In this document: piece after piece, positions 20,708-32,206 of the stretch
Position numbering within the stretch: the first letter of the stretch is position 1
Layout of the letters: every line of letters starts with the position of its first letter
NCBI RefSeq assembly: GCF_000688415.1
Contig: NZ_JIAH01000009.1
Coordinates: forward strand, 123,930-187,929
From: Corynebacterium pseudodiphtheriticum DSM 44287
GTDB lineage: Bacteria; Actinomycetota; Actinomycetes; Mycobacteriales; Mycobacteriaceae
DNA length: 64,000 bases
Direction: 5' to 3'
Translations under genes and position numbers: made by a program
The notes under the pieces: model-generated
Database searches by the model: none
What the model was told of the DNA's origin: nothing
The model's input: only the letters and a program-made list of their open reading frames with translations

Positions 20708-20792
20708 ACCACTGATAAGCAGCTGCGGTTCTGACATGCGACCGTGCGGTGTGCCTGCGGCTTAGCTCCACCCGGGCGGGGTGTCTGGGGTG

Positions 20793-20798
20793 TAAGAT
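20793..20798 (+). promoter_or_regulatory. Possible gyrB extended -10
   Basis: TGTAAGAT (20791-20798) resembles an extended -10 element; no good -35 is seen. It lies 43 bases upstream of the gyrB start, before AAGGAG (20823-20828). Confidence 0.35.
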
Positions 20799-20834
20799 TG
20801 GAATGTCGAAGATTTCCTCTTTAAGGAGTGCTAG

Positions 20835-22868
<2,034 letters not shown>

Positions 22869-22958
22869 TCCTGTGCTGTTGGGGGCTAGGATTGGACGCG
22901 CCCAATATTTTGTGCGTTATAAGTCATATTCTTAGCCTGACCGAAAGGAAAACTCGTT

Positions 22959-23849
22959 TTGAGTAATGCCAATGGTTCCGCAGCCCGCGTGAAGCGCGGT
23001 TTGTCTGAGCAGTTTTTTGGTGGCGTCATCATGGACGTCGTTACCCCGGAACAAGCTCGCATCGCCGAGGCTGCTGGTGCTTCAGCCGTGATGGCTTTGG
23101 AGCGGGTGCCTGCTGATATCCGCGCCCAGGGTGGTGTTGCCCGCATGTCGGATCCGGATATGATCACCGAAATCATCGAAGCCGTCGACATCCCAGTTAT
23201 GGCCAAGGCTCGCATCGGCCACTTCGTTGAGGCGCAGGTGCTGCAGTCTCTGGGTATTGATTACGTCGATGAGTCTGAGGTATTGACCCCAGCTGACTAC
23301 GCTCACCACATCGACAAATTCGCTTTCGATGTGCCATTCGTCTGCGGTGCTACCAACTTGGGTGAGGCGTTGCGTCGTATCAACGAGGGCGCTGCCATGG
23401 TGCGTTCTAAGGGGGAAGCCGGCACTGGTGATGTGTCTAACGCCGTGACCCACATCCGGAGCATCCGCGCGGAGATCAACCGTTTGTCTTCCATGTCGAA
23501 AGACGAGTTGTTCGTTGCTGCCAAGGAGCTGCAGGCACCGTATGAGTTGGTGCTTGAGGTTGCAGAGACTGGTAGTTTGCCGGTTGGTTTGTTGGTTGCC
23601 GGTGGCGTTTCTACCCCAGCTGATGCTGCGATGATGATGCAGCTTGGTGCCGATGGCGTGTTCGTCGGATCAGGCATTTTCAAGTCCGGTAACCCGGAGG
23701 CTCGTGCGAAGGCTATTGTGCGTGCGGTCAAGAACTACGACGACGCCAAGGTTATCGCTGAGGTTTCGCGTGGTTTGGGTGAGGCCATGGTTGGCATCAA
23801 CGTCGATGAGTTGCCAGTATCTCACCGTTTGGCAGAGCGCGGCTGGTAA
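22959..23849 (+). CDS. pdxS: Pyridoxal 5'-phosphate synthase lyase subunit PdxS
   Basis: The 296-residue (beta/alpha)8 enzyme makes pyridoxal phosphate from ribose 5-phosphate, glyceraldehyde 3-phosphate and ammonia. The catalytic residues are visible: Asp26 (GGVIMDV), Lys83 (VMAKARIGH) and Lys151 (RSKGEAGTG). The C-terminus ([23 protein letters not shown]) is typical. TTG start chosen because GAAAGGA is well placed upstream. Its usual partner pdxT (glutaminase) and the regulator pdxR are not next to it or elsewhere in the window. If pdxT is absent from the genome, the enzyme would have to use free ammonia. Confidence 0.95.
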   Translation: MSNANGSAARVKRGLSEQFFGGVIMDVVTPEQARIAEAAGASAVMALERVPADIRAQGGVARMSDPDMITEIIEAVDIPVMAKARIGHFVEAQVLQSLGIDYVDESEVLTPADYAHHIDKFAFDVPFVCGATNLGEALRRINEGAAMVRSKGEAGTGDVSNAVTHIRSIRAEINRLSSMSKDELFVAAKELQAPYELVLEVAETGSLPVGLLVAGGVSTPADAAMMMQLGADGVFVGSGIFKSGNPEARAKAIVRAVKNYDDAKVIAEVSRGLGEAMVGINVDELPVSHRLAERGW

Positions 23850-23868
23850 ACCCGGCTAGGGGGGGAGG

Positions 23869-25518
23869 CTAGCCACGCTTGCCGAGTTGGTACGTGGTGG
23901 CTTTTTTCCCTTGCCCGCCCTTGCGCACAATAATTTTGTGTTCGAGCAGCGGGCTTAGCCCATAGCGAACTTGGGAATTACTCAGCCCAGATTCTGCTAC
24001 TAATTGGTGAAAACTGAATTCGGCAGTGTGGTTCGGCATTGGTGCTGACGCTGTTTGTGGTGTTACTGGTGCTGGGGGTACTGCGAGATTGCGTGCGGCA
24101 CTCAGGATGCGAGGGACGTTTTTTCCGAGGCTCCGCAGGTATTGGTCATCAGATACTTGAATACCGTTGCCTAACGAAGCTAACGAGGCGTTGTCTTCTA
24201 GCTCTGCGCCGTTATTTGGAGCAGTTTTGGGGGCTGGAGCCTCCATTGGAGCATCGCCTGAAGTGTGACTCTGCTTGGGGAAGAAGAAAATGACAGTAAC
24301 TTTGACTCCGGTGTTGATGATCTTTGGCTGTGGCAAGCCCGCCGATTCGCAGAGTTCAAACATGGCGTTAACGCCACCACCTTCACCTTCGATAATCCGA
24401 TTTCCATCTGTGTCGGTGAGTAATTTTGCTAGGCGGTACAGGTGCTGATTGACTTCGATGCGCCGAAAATCCGCACTGTATAGTTGCGCGACTGTCAGGT
24501 TCTTCAACCCACCTGGGCTAGTGATAATTAAGCGATCCGGGGTAATACGCACGTCAATGGCTTTGCCAGCTTCGACTGTATTTGGACCGAGGTCACGGTG
24601 AATCAGTGCGTTGGCGACAGCTTCCCGGATTGCTGCCAGCGGGATGACGGGAACACTCCGCATGTGCCCGGATTCCTGATAGGTCTGTGTTTGCGGAATA
24701 TTGGCTTCGACCCAGTCCATGGTTTGGTTCAGCAGTGCTGGAACCGGGCCATAGAACGTGGCTAGGTTGCGGGTGCGTCGTGGGCGTTCGGTTTCGGGCA
24801 ACCGAACCGCGACGGTAACCGCTAACGATGGTAAAGGGCCTTGTGGGAAATGTCCGAGTGCGTAAAAACCAGCGATTGATAAAACGTCACCGTTAGTGAC
24901 CACGAGGTTACGAAGGAGCGTGGGTTCAGGCGTTTTGCGCAACTGCGTGATGCTTGCCCGGGCTGTGCGGAGTAATTGTTGGTGTAGGTCGTTGTCAAGA
25001 TCTTCAATGGTGGTATCTGGAACAGGCCGACGGTCATAGAGTTCTTCTTGCTCGGCATGCAGCTTCGCAACCTCGATCATGCGTAATTCGGAAGCCGGAA
25101 TTTCGTATTCACCATCTGCTTGCCGTAAATAGGCTTTGCCTTGATACATAGCTGGGCGATCTAGAATATTGAGGCTATGCACGCGCGCTAAAACGAGGTT
25201 TTTGCCATGCAGGGTTACAACAGTGGTTTTGATAAACGGTGGCGGGGTAATCGAGTTGTGTGCTTGGCTGACGAGCGCTTGTTCTAACTCCGCTGGTTTG
25301 TCCACACCGACTACGGAAAAATTCTGGTTTTCGGCAACACCTAAGATGATCAGCCCGCCTTCCGGCATGTTGGCAAAGGCGGCCGTGGTTTCGGCTAGGT
25401 TTTCGGGAAGCCCGCTTTGAGCAGCTTTGACTTTTACATTTGTAGTGTCGCCGCCGTAAGTGCGAAAAGTATCTAACCAGACTTGTAATTCTTCGGGTGT
25501 GGGAAAATTAGTGTTCAT
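23869..25518 (-). CDS. AlbA_2/Schlafen-type ATP-binding putative regulator
   Basis: The 549-residue protein has an N-terminal AlbA_2-like domain (~25-150, with AFANMPEGGLIILGVAEN and DRPAMYQGKAYLRQ), a GHKL/HATPase-like region at ~290-400 (IREAVANALIHRD, TSPGGLKNLT) and a C-terminal winged-helix-like end (SGLSNSQVRYGLSPLLEHKIIVR). Proteins of this architecture are usually annotated as transcriptional regulators or RecG-like ATPases; some related proteins act in phage defence. The target is unknown. It faces away from gyrA and converges with pdxS, breaking the gyrB-gyrA pair. A repeat-rich 367-base region lies upstream. Confidence 0.75.
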   Translation of the reverse strand: MNTNFPTPEELQVWLDTFRTYGGDTTNVKVKAAQSGLPENLAETTAAFANMPEGGLIILGVAENQNFSVVGVDKPAELEQALVSQAHNSITPPPFIKTTVVTLHGKNLVLARVHSLNILDRPAMYQGKAYLRQADGEYEIPASELRMIEVAKLHAEQEELYDRRPVPDTTIEDLDNDLHQQLLRTARASITQLRKTPEPTLLRNLVVTNGDVLSIAGFYALGHFPQGPLPSLAVTVAVRLPETERPRRTRNLATFYGPVPALLNQTMDWVEANIPQTQTYQESGHMRSVPVIPLAAIREAVANALIHRDLGPNTVEAGKAIDVRITPDRLIITSPGGLKNLTVAQLYSADFRRIEVNQHLYRLAKLLTDTDGNRIIEGEGGGVNAMFELCESAGLPQPKIINTGVKVTVIFFFPKQSHTSGDAPMEAPAPKTAPNNGAELEDNASLASLGNGIQVSDDQYLRSLGKNVPRILSAARNLAVPPAPVTPQTASAPMPNHTAEFSFHQLVAESGLSNSQVRYGLSPLLEHKIIVRKGGQGKKATTYQLGKRG

Positions 25519-25885
25519 GGCGTTTTTTCTTGGGTAATTGTGAAGATTTTGATTCTTAGACTAACACTTTTCCAACTATCACTCTCAAATTTTTACCGCA
25601 GACTGTGAAAATTTTATCGCAGAGTTGCACTCAAACTAATACTAACTCTGGCACTGAGACTATTAGACTGTGAAAAATTCCAGTCTGATTGCAAGTCTGA
25701 CTAGAACTTTCCCTATGGCCCGGAAATAGTAGTGAACAACGATGCCAAAAATGCTGAACGACTTTGAGGCATTTTCTCCAGCTGCACCTTCCATGCCCTT
25801 TGACTGTGCAGTCTGTACTTCGCACCTGCCGCTGAGGGGTTGCGCACCGTCGTTCTGGGCGCGTTAGGCGCTAGACTGGGAGGTT
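25519..25885. promoter_or_regulatory. Divergent intergenic region with repeated motif
   Basis: AGACTGTGAAAA occurs at 25600 and 25665 (65 bases apart). The second copy forms an inverted repeat AGACTG-N10-CAGTCT (25665-25686). These may be operators for the divergent AlbA_2-type gene and/or gyrA; no binding factor can be named. No gene is seen here. Confidence 0.35.
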
Positions 25886-28486
25886 ATGAGTGACGATAAC
25901 CAAGGCGGTTTGTTAGATCGCATTGAGCCGATAGATATCTCCGCGGAGATGGAGTCGAGTTATATCGACTACGCCATGTCCGTGATCGTGGGCCGTGCGT
26001 TGCCAGATGTGCGTGACGGGCTGAAGCCTGTGCACCGGCGTGTGTTGTACGCGATGTATGACAACGGTTACCGGCCGGAGCGCAGTTATGTGAAATCCTC
26101 GAAGCCGGTCTCGGACACGATGGGTGATTATCACCCGCACGGTGACAGCGCTATTTATGACACGCTGGTGCGTATGGCCCAGCCGTGGTCGATGCGTTAT
26201 CCGCTTGTCGACGGCCAGGGTAACTTCGGTTCGCCGGGTAATGATGGCCCGGCGGCGATGCGTTATACCGAGTCGAAGCTGATGCCTTTGGCTATGGAGA
26301 TGACCCGGGATATTCGGGAAAACACCGTCGATTATCAGCCGAACTATGACGGCAAGACGACGGAGCCGACGGTGCTGCCGTCGCGGGTGCCGAACCTGTT
26401 GATGAATGGTTCCGGTGGTATTGCCGTCGGTATGGCTACTAATATTCCGCCACACAACCTGAATGAGCTGGCGGAGGCCATTTACTGGTTGCTGGAGAAC
26501 CCGGATGCGGGCGAGGAAGAAACCCTGGAAGCCTGCATGGAGCGGGTGTCTGGGCCGGATTTCCCGACCGGTGGCATGATTGTCGGCACTAATGGCATCA
26601 AGGATGCTTATACCACCGGCCGTGGTTCCATCCGTATGCGTGGCGTGTCCAGCATCGAGGAAAACGGCAGCCGGCAGACCATCGTGATTACCGAGTTGCC
26701 GTATCAGGTCAACCCGGACACCATGGTGGCTAATATCGCCGAGCAGGTTGCAAACGGTAAGCTGGCTGGCATTTCGAATATTGACGATGAGTCTTCTGAC
26801 CGCGTCGGCATGCGCATCGTGGTCACTCTAAAGCGTGATGCCGTCGCCCGCGTGGTGCTGAACAACTTGTACAAGCACTCGCAGTTGCAGACTTCTTTCG
26901 GCGCTAACATGCTGTCCATCGTCGATGGTGTGCCGCGTACGCTGCGTCTGGATCAGATGCTGCGTTATTACGTCACCCACCAGATTGAGGTTATTGTTCG
27001 GCGTACGCAATACCGCCTGGCGGAAGCCGAAAAACGTGCGCACATTTTGCGTGGCCTGGTCAAGGCCCTGAACATGCTCGATGAGGTCATTGCGTTGATC
27101 CGCCGCAGCCGTTCGGTAGAAGCCTCTCGTGAGGGCTTGAAGGATCTGCTGGGCGTCGACGACGAGCAGGCCGAGGCCATTCTGGCGATGCAGCTGCGCC
27201 GCCTGGCTGCCTTGGAACGCCAGAAGATCATCGACGAATTGGAAGAAATCCAGACTGTTATCGATGACCTAAAAGACATCCTGGATCGCGAGGAGCGCCA
27301 GCGCGAGATCGTGGCGACTGAGCTGAAGGAAATCGTCGACAAGCATGGCGACGAGCGTCGCACCGAGATCGTGGCCGCGCACGGTGAGGTTTCTGATGAG
27401 GATCTGATCGTCCGTGAAAACGTGGTCGTGACCATCACCGCCACTGGTTATGCCAAGCGCACGAAGGTCGACACCTACAAGTCGCAAAAGCGCGGCGGCA
27501 AGGGTGTGCGTGGTGCGGAGTTGAAGCAGGATGACGTCGTCAAGAACTTCTTTGTGTGTTCGACGCACGACTGGATTTTGTTCTTCACCAACTTTGGTCG
27601 CGTTTACCGCCTCAAGGCCTACGAGCTGCCGGAGGCCGGCCGTACCGCGCGGGGCCAGCACGTGGCGAACCTGTTGGAGTTCCAGCCGGAAGAGCGCATT
27701 GCTCAGGTTATTCAGCTGCAGTCCTACACCGATGCGCCGTACCTGGTGCTAGCTACCAAGCAGGGCCGAGTGAAGAAGTCACATCTGACGGATTATGAGT
27801 CGGCGCGTTCAGCTGGCCTGATCGCGATCAATCTCAATGAGGGGGATGCGCTGATTGGTGCTTGCCTGGCGGGCGACGAGGATGATCTGTTGCTGACCTC
27901 CGAGCAAGGCCAGTCCATCCGCTTTACTGCCGACGATGATCAGTTGCGGCCGATGGGTCGCGCGACCGCCGGCGTGAAGGGCATGCGCTTTAAGGGTGAT
28001 GACCAGCTGCTGGCGATGTCCGTGGTGCACGATGGCGAGTACCTGTTGGTGGCTACCAGCGGCGGTTACGGCAAGCGCACCGCGATTGAGGAATACAGCA
28101 CCCAGGGCCGTGGTGGCATGGGCGTAATGACGTTCAAGTACACCCCGAAGCGCGGCAAGCTGATTGGCGCGATTGCGGTGAACGAGGACGATGAAATCTT
28201 CGCTATCACCTCTGCCGGTGGCGTCGTGCGTACTGAGGCCGGGCAGATCCGTCCGTCCTCGCGTGCCACGATGGGTGTGCGGCTGGTGAATCTTGCCGAC
28301 GACGTCGAGCTGTTGGCTATCGACAAGAACGTCGAGAGCGAAGGCGTGGAAGAAGCCCAAGCTGTGGCTAAGGGCGAAAAGACCATCGACGAAGTGCAGG
28401 AAGCGCAAGTTCAGGAAGGCCAGTCGAAGGCTGAGGCTAAGACTGAGGCTGAAGCTGACGGCGACGCAAAGGTCGAAGAGGAGTAG
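25886..28486 (+). CDS. gyrA: DNA gyrase subunit A
   Basis: The 866-residue catalytic subunit of gyrase breaks and rejoins DNA. The N-terminus shows [29 protein letters not shown]; the quinolone-resistance region reads [17 protein letters not shown], and the catalytic tyrosine is in AMRYTESKL. The C-terminal beta-pinwheel carries the GyrA box-like QKRGGKG. An acidic, Lys/Ala/Glu-rich tail of about 45 residues ends the protein. ATG 25886 follows GGGAGG. It stops 4 bases before the DUF3566 start. Confidence 0.97.
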   Translation: MSDDNQGGLLDRIEPIDISAEMESSYIDYAMSVIVGRALPDVRDGLKPVHRRVLYAMYDNGYRPERSYVKSSKPVSDTMGDYHPHGDSAIYDTLVRMAQPWSMRYPLVDGQGNFGSPGNDGPAAMRYTESKLMPLAMEMTRDIRENTVDYQPNYDGKTTEPTVLPSRVPNLLMNGSGGIAVGMATNIPPHNLNELAEAIYWLLENPDAGEEETLEACMERVSGPDFPTGGMIVGTNGIKDAYTTGRGSIRMRGVSSIEENGSRQTIVITELPYQVNPDTMVANIAEQVANGKLAGISNIDDESSDRVGMRIVVTLKRDAVARVVLNNLYKHSQLQTSFGANMLSIVDGVPRTLRLDQMLRYYVTHQIEVIVRRTQYRLAEAEKRAHILRGLVKALNMLDEVIALIRRSRSVEASREGLKDLLGVDDEQAEAILAMQLRRLAALERQKIIDELEEIQTVIDDLKDILDREERQREIVATELKEIVDKHGDERRTEIVAAHGEVSDEDLIVRENVVVTITATGYAKRTKVDTYKSQKRGGKGVRGAELKQDDVVKNFFVCSTHDWILFFTNFGRVYRLKAYELPEAGRTARGQHVANLLEFQPEERIAQVIQLQSYTDAPYLVLATKQGRVKKSHLTDYESARSAGLIAINLNEGDALIGACLAGDEDDLLLTSEQGQSIRFTADDDQLRPMGRATAGVKGMRFKGDDQLLAMSVVHDGEYLLVATSGGYGKRTAIEEYSTQGRGGMGVMTFKYTPKRGKLIGAIAVNEDDEIFAITSAGGVVRTEAGQIRPSSRATMGVRLVNLADDVELLAIDKNVESEGVEEAQAVAKGEKTIDEVQEAQVQEGQSKAEAKTEAEADGDAKVEEE

Positions 28487-28490
28487 CACT

Positions 28491-28841
28491 ATGGGAAGAA
28501 ACATCGCGATTACTCGAATCTCGCCGCTATCTGCCTTTCGGGTGGGCCTGGCGGTGTCTCTGGTGGGCCTGGTGGCCTGGCTGATCGCTGTGACGGTGGT
28601 GTACTTCGTGATGGCCACGTTTGGCGTCTGGGAGTACATCAACGGCTTCATGGACGGTCTGGGGGCTGGCATGCTCATCGACTACGGCTTGGTGCTGTCT
28701 CTGTCGGCTCTGGTGGGTGCTGTGGCGGCTATCTTGGCGACGATCCTGGCTCCGCTGTTTGCGCTCATCTACAACGCTGTAGCGGCGTTGTTTGGTGGTA
28801 TCCAAGTGGATCTACAACAGATCGTGGAAGTCGACGAATAA
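28491..28841 (+). CDS. DUF3566 transmembrane protein
   Basis: A 116-residue membrane protein with two strong hydrophobic segments (SLVGLVAWLIAVTVVYFVMA and LSLSALVGAVAAILATILAP) and the family N-terminus ITRISPLSAFRVGLAVSLVG. It matches the Rv0007/DUF3566 family always found after gyrA in actinobacteria, function unknown. ATG 28491 is chosen by position just after the gyrA stop. Confidence 0.9.
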   Translation: MGRNIAITRISPLSAFRVGLAVSLVGLVAWLIAVTVVYFVMATFGVWEYINGFMDGLGAGMLIDYGLVLSLSALVGAVAAILATILAPLFALIYNAVAALFGGIQVDLQQIVEVDE

Positions 28842-28858
28842 GCTACAAAAAATGCCGC

Positions 28859-28888
28859 TTGACCTGGCGATTTGTGTGTATCTAAGAT
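28859..28888 (+). promoter_or_regulatory. Sigma-A promoter for tRNA-Ile/tRNA-Ala
   Basis: TTGACC (28859-28864) and TAAGAT (28883-28888) with 18 bases between form a near-consensus housekeeping promoter, 33 bases before tRNA-Ile. Confidence 0.75.
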
Positions 28889-28920
28889 ACGTATTAAAGT
28901 ACATAATCGTTCCGCACACA

Positions 28921-28994
28921 GGGTCTATAGCTCAGTCGGTTAGAGCGCATCGCTGATAACGATGAGGTCGCAGGTTCGATTCCTGCTAGACCCA
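28921..28994 (+). tRNA. ileT: tRNA-Ile (GAT anticodon)
   Basis: A 74-base cloverleaf: acceptor GGGTCTA with TAGACCC, anticodon stem CATCG/CGATG with loop CTGATAA (anticodon GAT), T-loop TTCGATT. No CCA is encoded. It lies in the conserved position after gyrA and DUF3566. Confidence 0.97.
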
Positions 28995-29007
28995 CAGGCG
29001 GAAACAT

Positions 29008-29080
29008 GGGGCATTAGCTCAATTGGTAGAGCATCTGCTTTGCAAGCAGAAGGTCAGGAGTTCGATTCTCCTATGCTCCA
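29008..29080 (+). tRNA. alaT: tRNA-Ala (TGC anticodon)
   Basis: A 73-base cloverleaf: acceptor GGGGCAT with ATGCTCC, anticodon stem CTGCT/AGCAG with loop TTTGCAA (anticodon TGC), T-loop TTCGATT. It follows tRNA-Ile by 13 bases, in one transcript. The accessory island begins just downstream. Confidence 0.97.
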
Positions 29081-29092
29081 CAGCATAGCCTG

Positions 29093-29126
29093 CATCCCCC
29101 GGTCCATCGGATCGGGGGATGTTTTG
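29093..29126 (+). terminator. Terminator after tRNA-Ala
   Basis: CATCCCCCG (29093-29101) pairs with CGGGGGATG (29113-29121), followed by TTTTG. Confidence 0.7.
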
Positions 29127-29136
29127 CGTTCAAGGC

Positions 29137-29392
29137 GGGTTAAGTAGCAAAAAGTGTGTCTGATCGGCGTGTCGCCAATTCCCTAGATCTGGCCTTTCCG
29201 GATACCGATTGAGTGCGTGTATTCAACATCGATACCCTGGTCGTAGAGGGCTGGCTGACCAGGTAGCTGGTTGGTGTGGGTATTTTCTGGTTTTTGGTGT
29301 GGAATATGCCTGCTGGGCTTATTATTTCGGGGTTTGTGCTGCTAGAGGTGTAGATATACGGGGTTTGGCACACACTTTTTGGCGTTTAACCC
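29137..29392. mobile_element. Remnant bounded by IS-end-like inverted repeats
   Basis: GGGTTAAGTAG then CAAAAAGTGTGTCT (29137-29161) is repeated in inverse at 29368-29392, about 20 of 25 bases matching. A third similar copy lies at 41489-41513, at the other end of the island. Such 25-base ends look like IS termini. On the minus strand inside, an open end reads GIDVEYTHSIGIRKGQI then a stop, perhaps the end of a lost transposase. The family cannot be named. Confidence 0.5.
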
Positions 29393-29615
29393 TAAAAAGG
29401 TTGCCGCCAACCTCGGCTTCCGCATGACGAAACAGAGCTTCGCTAAGGGAGCAGCAAAAACCATTCCTGTAGTCGGTGCAGTCATCTCGGGAGGACTGAC
29501 GTTCGCGACCTTCCCGCCCATGGCCAAGCGCTTGCAGAAACACCTGGCAGGCCTCGCGCTGGCCAAACCCTGTGGTGTACCAAATACCACTGATACGGGG
29601 ATAACGCCGGCATGA
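29379..29615 (+). pseudogene. 5'-truncated gene, resembles C-terminus of an EcsC-like protein
   Basis: About 78 codons remain (FNPKKVAANLGFRM ... KTIPVVGAVISGGLTFATFP ... MAKRLQKHL). The hydrophobic VVGAVISGGLTF pattern near the end resembles the C-terminus of EcsC-type proteins. The frame opens inside an IS-end-like repeat (29368-29392), so the 5' part was probably lost by insertion. The assignment is tentative. Confidence 0.45.
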
Positions 29616-30030
29616 CAACGACCTCGGCTCAGTTTGACGCTGTCATTGCCGCAACCCGCCACATCCCTGAAGCAAACTTCACCGCCTACCGCGGCGGCTG
29701 CCCTCAAGAGATCAGTACAGCCCTTATCGACGTTGTGTTCTCGATCCGGGCCTAGTAGTACGAGACTTCGTTACACCTGGCCTTGGCGTCAGGAACCGCG
29801 TGCAGGCCTTCCGTTCCGACAACCCGTGCGATCCTCGACGAGGTACACCCCAATAGGGCAGGTTTAAAATTACTGTCAGAGTCAGAAGGCGTTGGCACAG
29901 ATGGCCCCGGTGAAGCAGAAGCCTTCGGCCACCGAATTAATGTAAAAGCATATGACAGCCTCGACGCCATGATCGACAAGGCACGATACGACCCGGCGAC
30001 CGCCTCAATGCGTGCTCGACTTAATGACGT
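29612..30030 (+). pseudogene. Frameshifted hypothetical gene
   Basis: It starts MTTTSAQFDAVIAATRHI and reads well for 47 codons to a stop at 29753-29755. Protein-like sequence then continues in other frames (RDFVTPGLGVRNRVQAFRSD, then AEAFGHRINVKAYDSLDAMI), which points to at least two frameshifts. I do not recognise a function. Its first codons overlap the end of the preceding truncated gene (ATGA), so the two were once an operon. Confidence 0.5.
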
Positions 30031-30205
30031 ATCCCCCAGGATGTCCGCAATCCGTTCGCCCATCTCAGCATCCCACTGGAATTTCTGTCGCCCTAGCGTG
30101 GTCGAGCCCCTGAGGCAACGGTTTTTCACAACTTCATGGGCGGTTCAGTTGACGCCGGTGAGGAAACCTAGAGAGGCCCTGGGGGGGGCATGGGGGATGA
30201 GCTTA
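30031..30205. other. Non-coding junction before cadD
   Basis: No supported gene. A G-run (30181-30187) lies here. Base composition changes from neutral to GC-rich on entering the cad genes, as expected at a junction of transferred DNA. Confidence 0.4.
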
Positions 30206-30802
30206 TTAAAGGCCGAAGGCACCGCCGCTGACGAGGATGAAGATACCCAGGCCAATCAAAACGATCGGGAACAGCACATGCTCCCAGCGTTCGAGAACCT
30301 CCGCGATCGGTGGACGGGTGGCCACGAACTTCGCCAACAGGACCAGGCCCGCCACCAGGATCAGAAAGACGACGCAGTAGATGATAACGGTGGCGGTATC
30401 CACGTTGAGAAAAACCGGGACATAGACGCCGATATTGTCGCCACCGTTGGCAAAGGTCACCCCGGCGACGATCAAGGCGCTTACGTTCTTTCCGCTGACT
30501 TTCGCGTCATCGTCGTCATCATCGTTTCCCTGCCAGGCTTGCCAGGCCGCCCGCAGCCCCAGGGCCAGGGGGATCAGCCCGAAGTAGGGGATCGCCTCGG
30601 TGGGCAGGAAGGCATCCGCCCCTAGGGTGACCAGAATCGTGGCTGCGAGGATGCCCGCGAAACCAAGATACTGCCCGGCCAGGATCCGAAGTGTGGTCCC
30701 TGCTTGGCCGGCCCCACGGGCGAAGAACAGCGAGAGCACGATGATGTCGTCGATATTGGTGGCGATAAACAGACCAACCGCCCCCAGGAGACCAGTTACC
30801 AC
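30206..30802 (-). CDS. cadD: CadD-type cadmium resistance transporter
   Basis: The 198-residue membrane protein has about five hydrophobic segments and the CadD family hallmarks FIATNIDDIIVLSLFFARG and GVTFANGGDNIGVYVPVF, which hold acidic residues inside membrane segments. The family gives cadmium resistance by export. An Asp run (NDDDDDDAK) sits in the central loop. GTG start directly abuts the cmtR stop (TAAGTG), so the pair is one operon. Confidence 0.85.
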   Translation of the reverse strand: MVTGLLGAVGLFIATNIDDIIVLSLFFARGAGQAGTTLRILAGQYLGFAGILAATILVTLGADAFLPTEAIPYFGLIPLALGLRAAWQAWQGNDDDDDDAKVSGKNVSALIVAGVTFANGGDNIGVYVPVFLNVDTATVIIYCVVFLILVAGLVLLAKFVATRPPIAEVLERWEHVLFPIVLIGLGIFILVSGGAFGL

Positions 30803-31162
30803 TTACCTGTTCCCCTCTCCGGTGGTGCACCCGGGCACGTCACATGCCGAGTCAATACACGGGGCATTCTCGTCGGCAGCCAGAGTGGTATCTAGCAGTG
30901 AGTTCAACGCCTGGACAAGATGGGCGTCGACGATCTCGTAGCGGGTCTTCCTCCCCTGCGGTTCGGCGACCACAATTCCGCAGTCCCGTAGGCAAGTGAG
31001 GTGGTTCGACACATTTGACCGCGTCAGTTCCAGCTCCCGGGCGAGAGCGGCCGGATAGGCCGGGCCGCCCAGCAGGGTCAGGAGAATACGGGATCGGGTG
31101 GGATCGGCCATCGCCCGACCCAATCGGTTCATCACGTCCAAGCGCGAAGCAATAGTCAGCAT
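30803..31162 (-). CDS. cmtR: CmtR-like ArsR-family cadmium/lead-sensing repressor
   Basis: A 119-residue ArsR/SmtB winged-helix repressor. Cys57 and Cys61 in the recognition helix (HLTCLRDCGI) and Cys102 near the C-terminus fall at the same positions as the metal ligands of M. tuberculosis CmtR, which releases DNA on binding Cd(II) or Pb(II). Additional cysteines (Cys107, Cys112) follow. It is first in the operon with cadD and presumably controls both; its operator should lie in 31163-31200. Confidence 0.88.
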   Translation of the reverse strand: MLTIASRLDVMNRLGRAMADPTRSRILLTLLGGPAYPAALARELELTRSNVSNHLTCLRDCGIVVAEPQGRKTRYEIVDAHLVQALNSLLDTTLAADENAPCIDSACDVPGCTTGEGNR

Positions 31163-31301
31163 GCACTGGACTATACAGCAGATGCTGAACTGTTGCCACG
31201 AGGGTCGAACGTCGGCCCGACGGTGATGTGTTTCTGAGCCTGTTTCCGCGTGGCTTTAGTGTCTTCCCTTTTCGTATTTGTGCGGTTGTTGAATCTGTGC
31301 C
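31163..31301. other. cmtR upstream region
   Basis: No gene is seen. The 40 bases before cmtR contain ACTGGACTATACAGCAG, in which minus-strand TATAGT could act as a -10; the cmtR operator should lie here. The remainder up to the IS end at 31302 holds nothing recognisable. Confidence 0.35.
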
Positions 31302-32169
<868 letters not shown>

Positions 32170-32206
32170 CCCCCGCCCACCTCGGCACTCAACCCTGCTG
32201 TGGGGG

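Noticed and set aside
29008..29080. tRNA-Ala as attachment site of the island
   Set aside because: I found no repeat of the tRNA 3' end at the right edge of the island, so site-specific integration is not supported.
30206..30625. Plus-strand frame continuing from the broken hypothetical gene through cadD
   Set aside because: It is antisense to the clear cadD gene; only its first part (before about 30030) resembles the broken gene.
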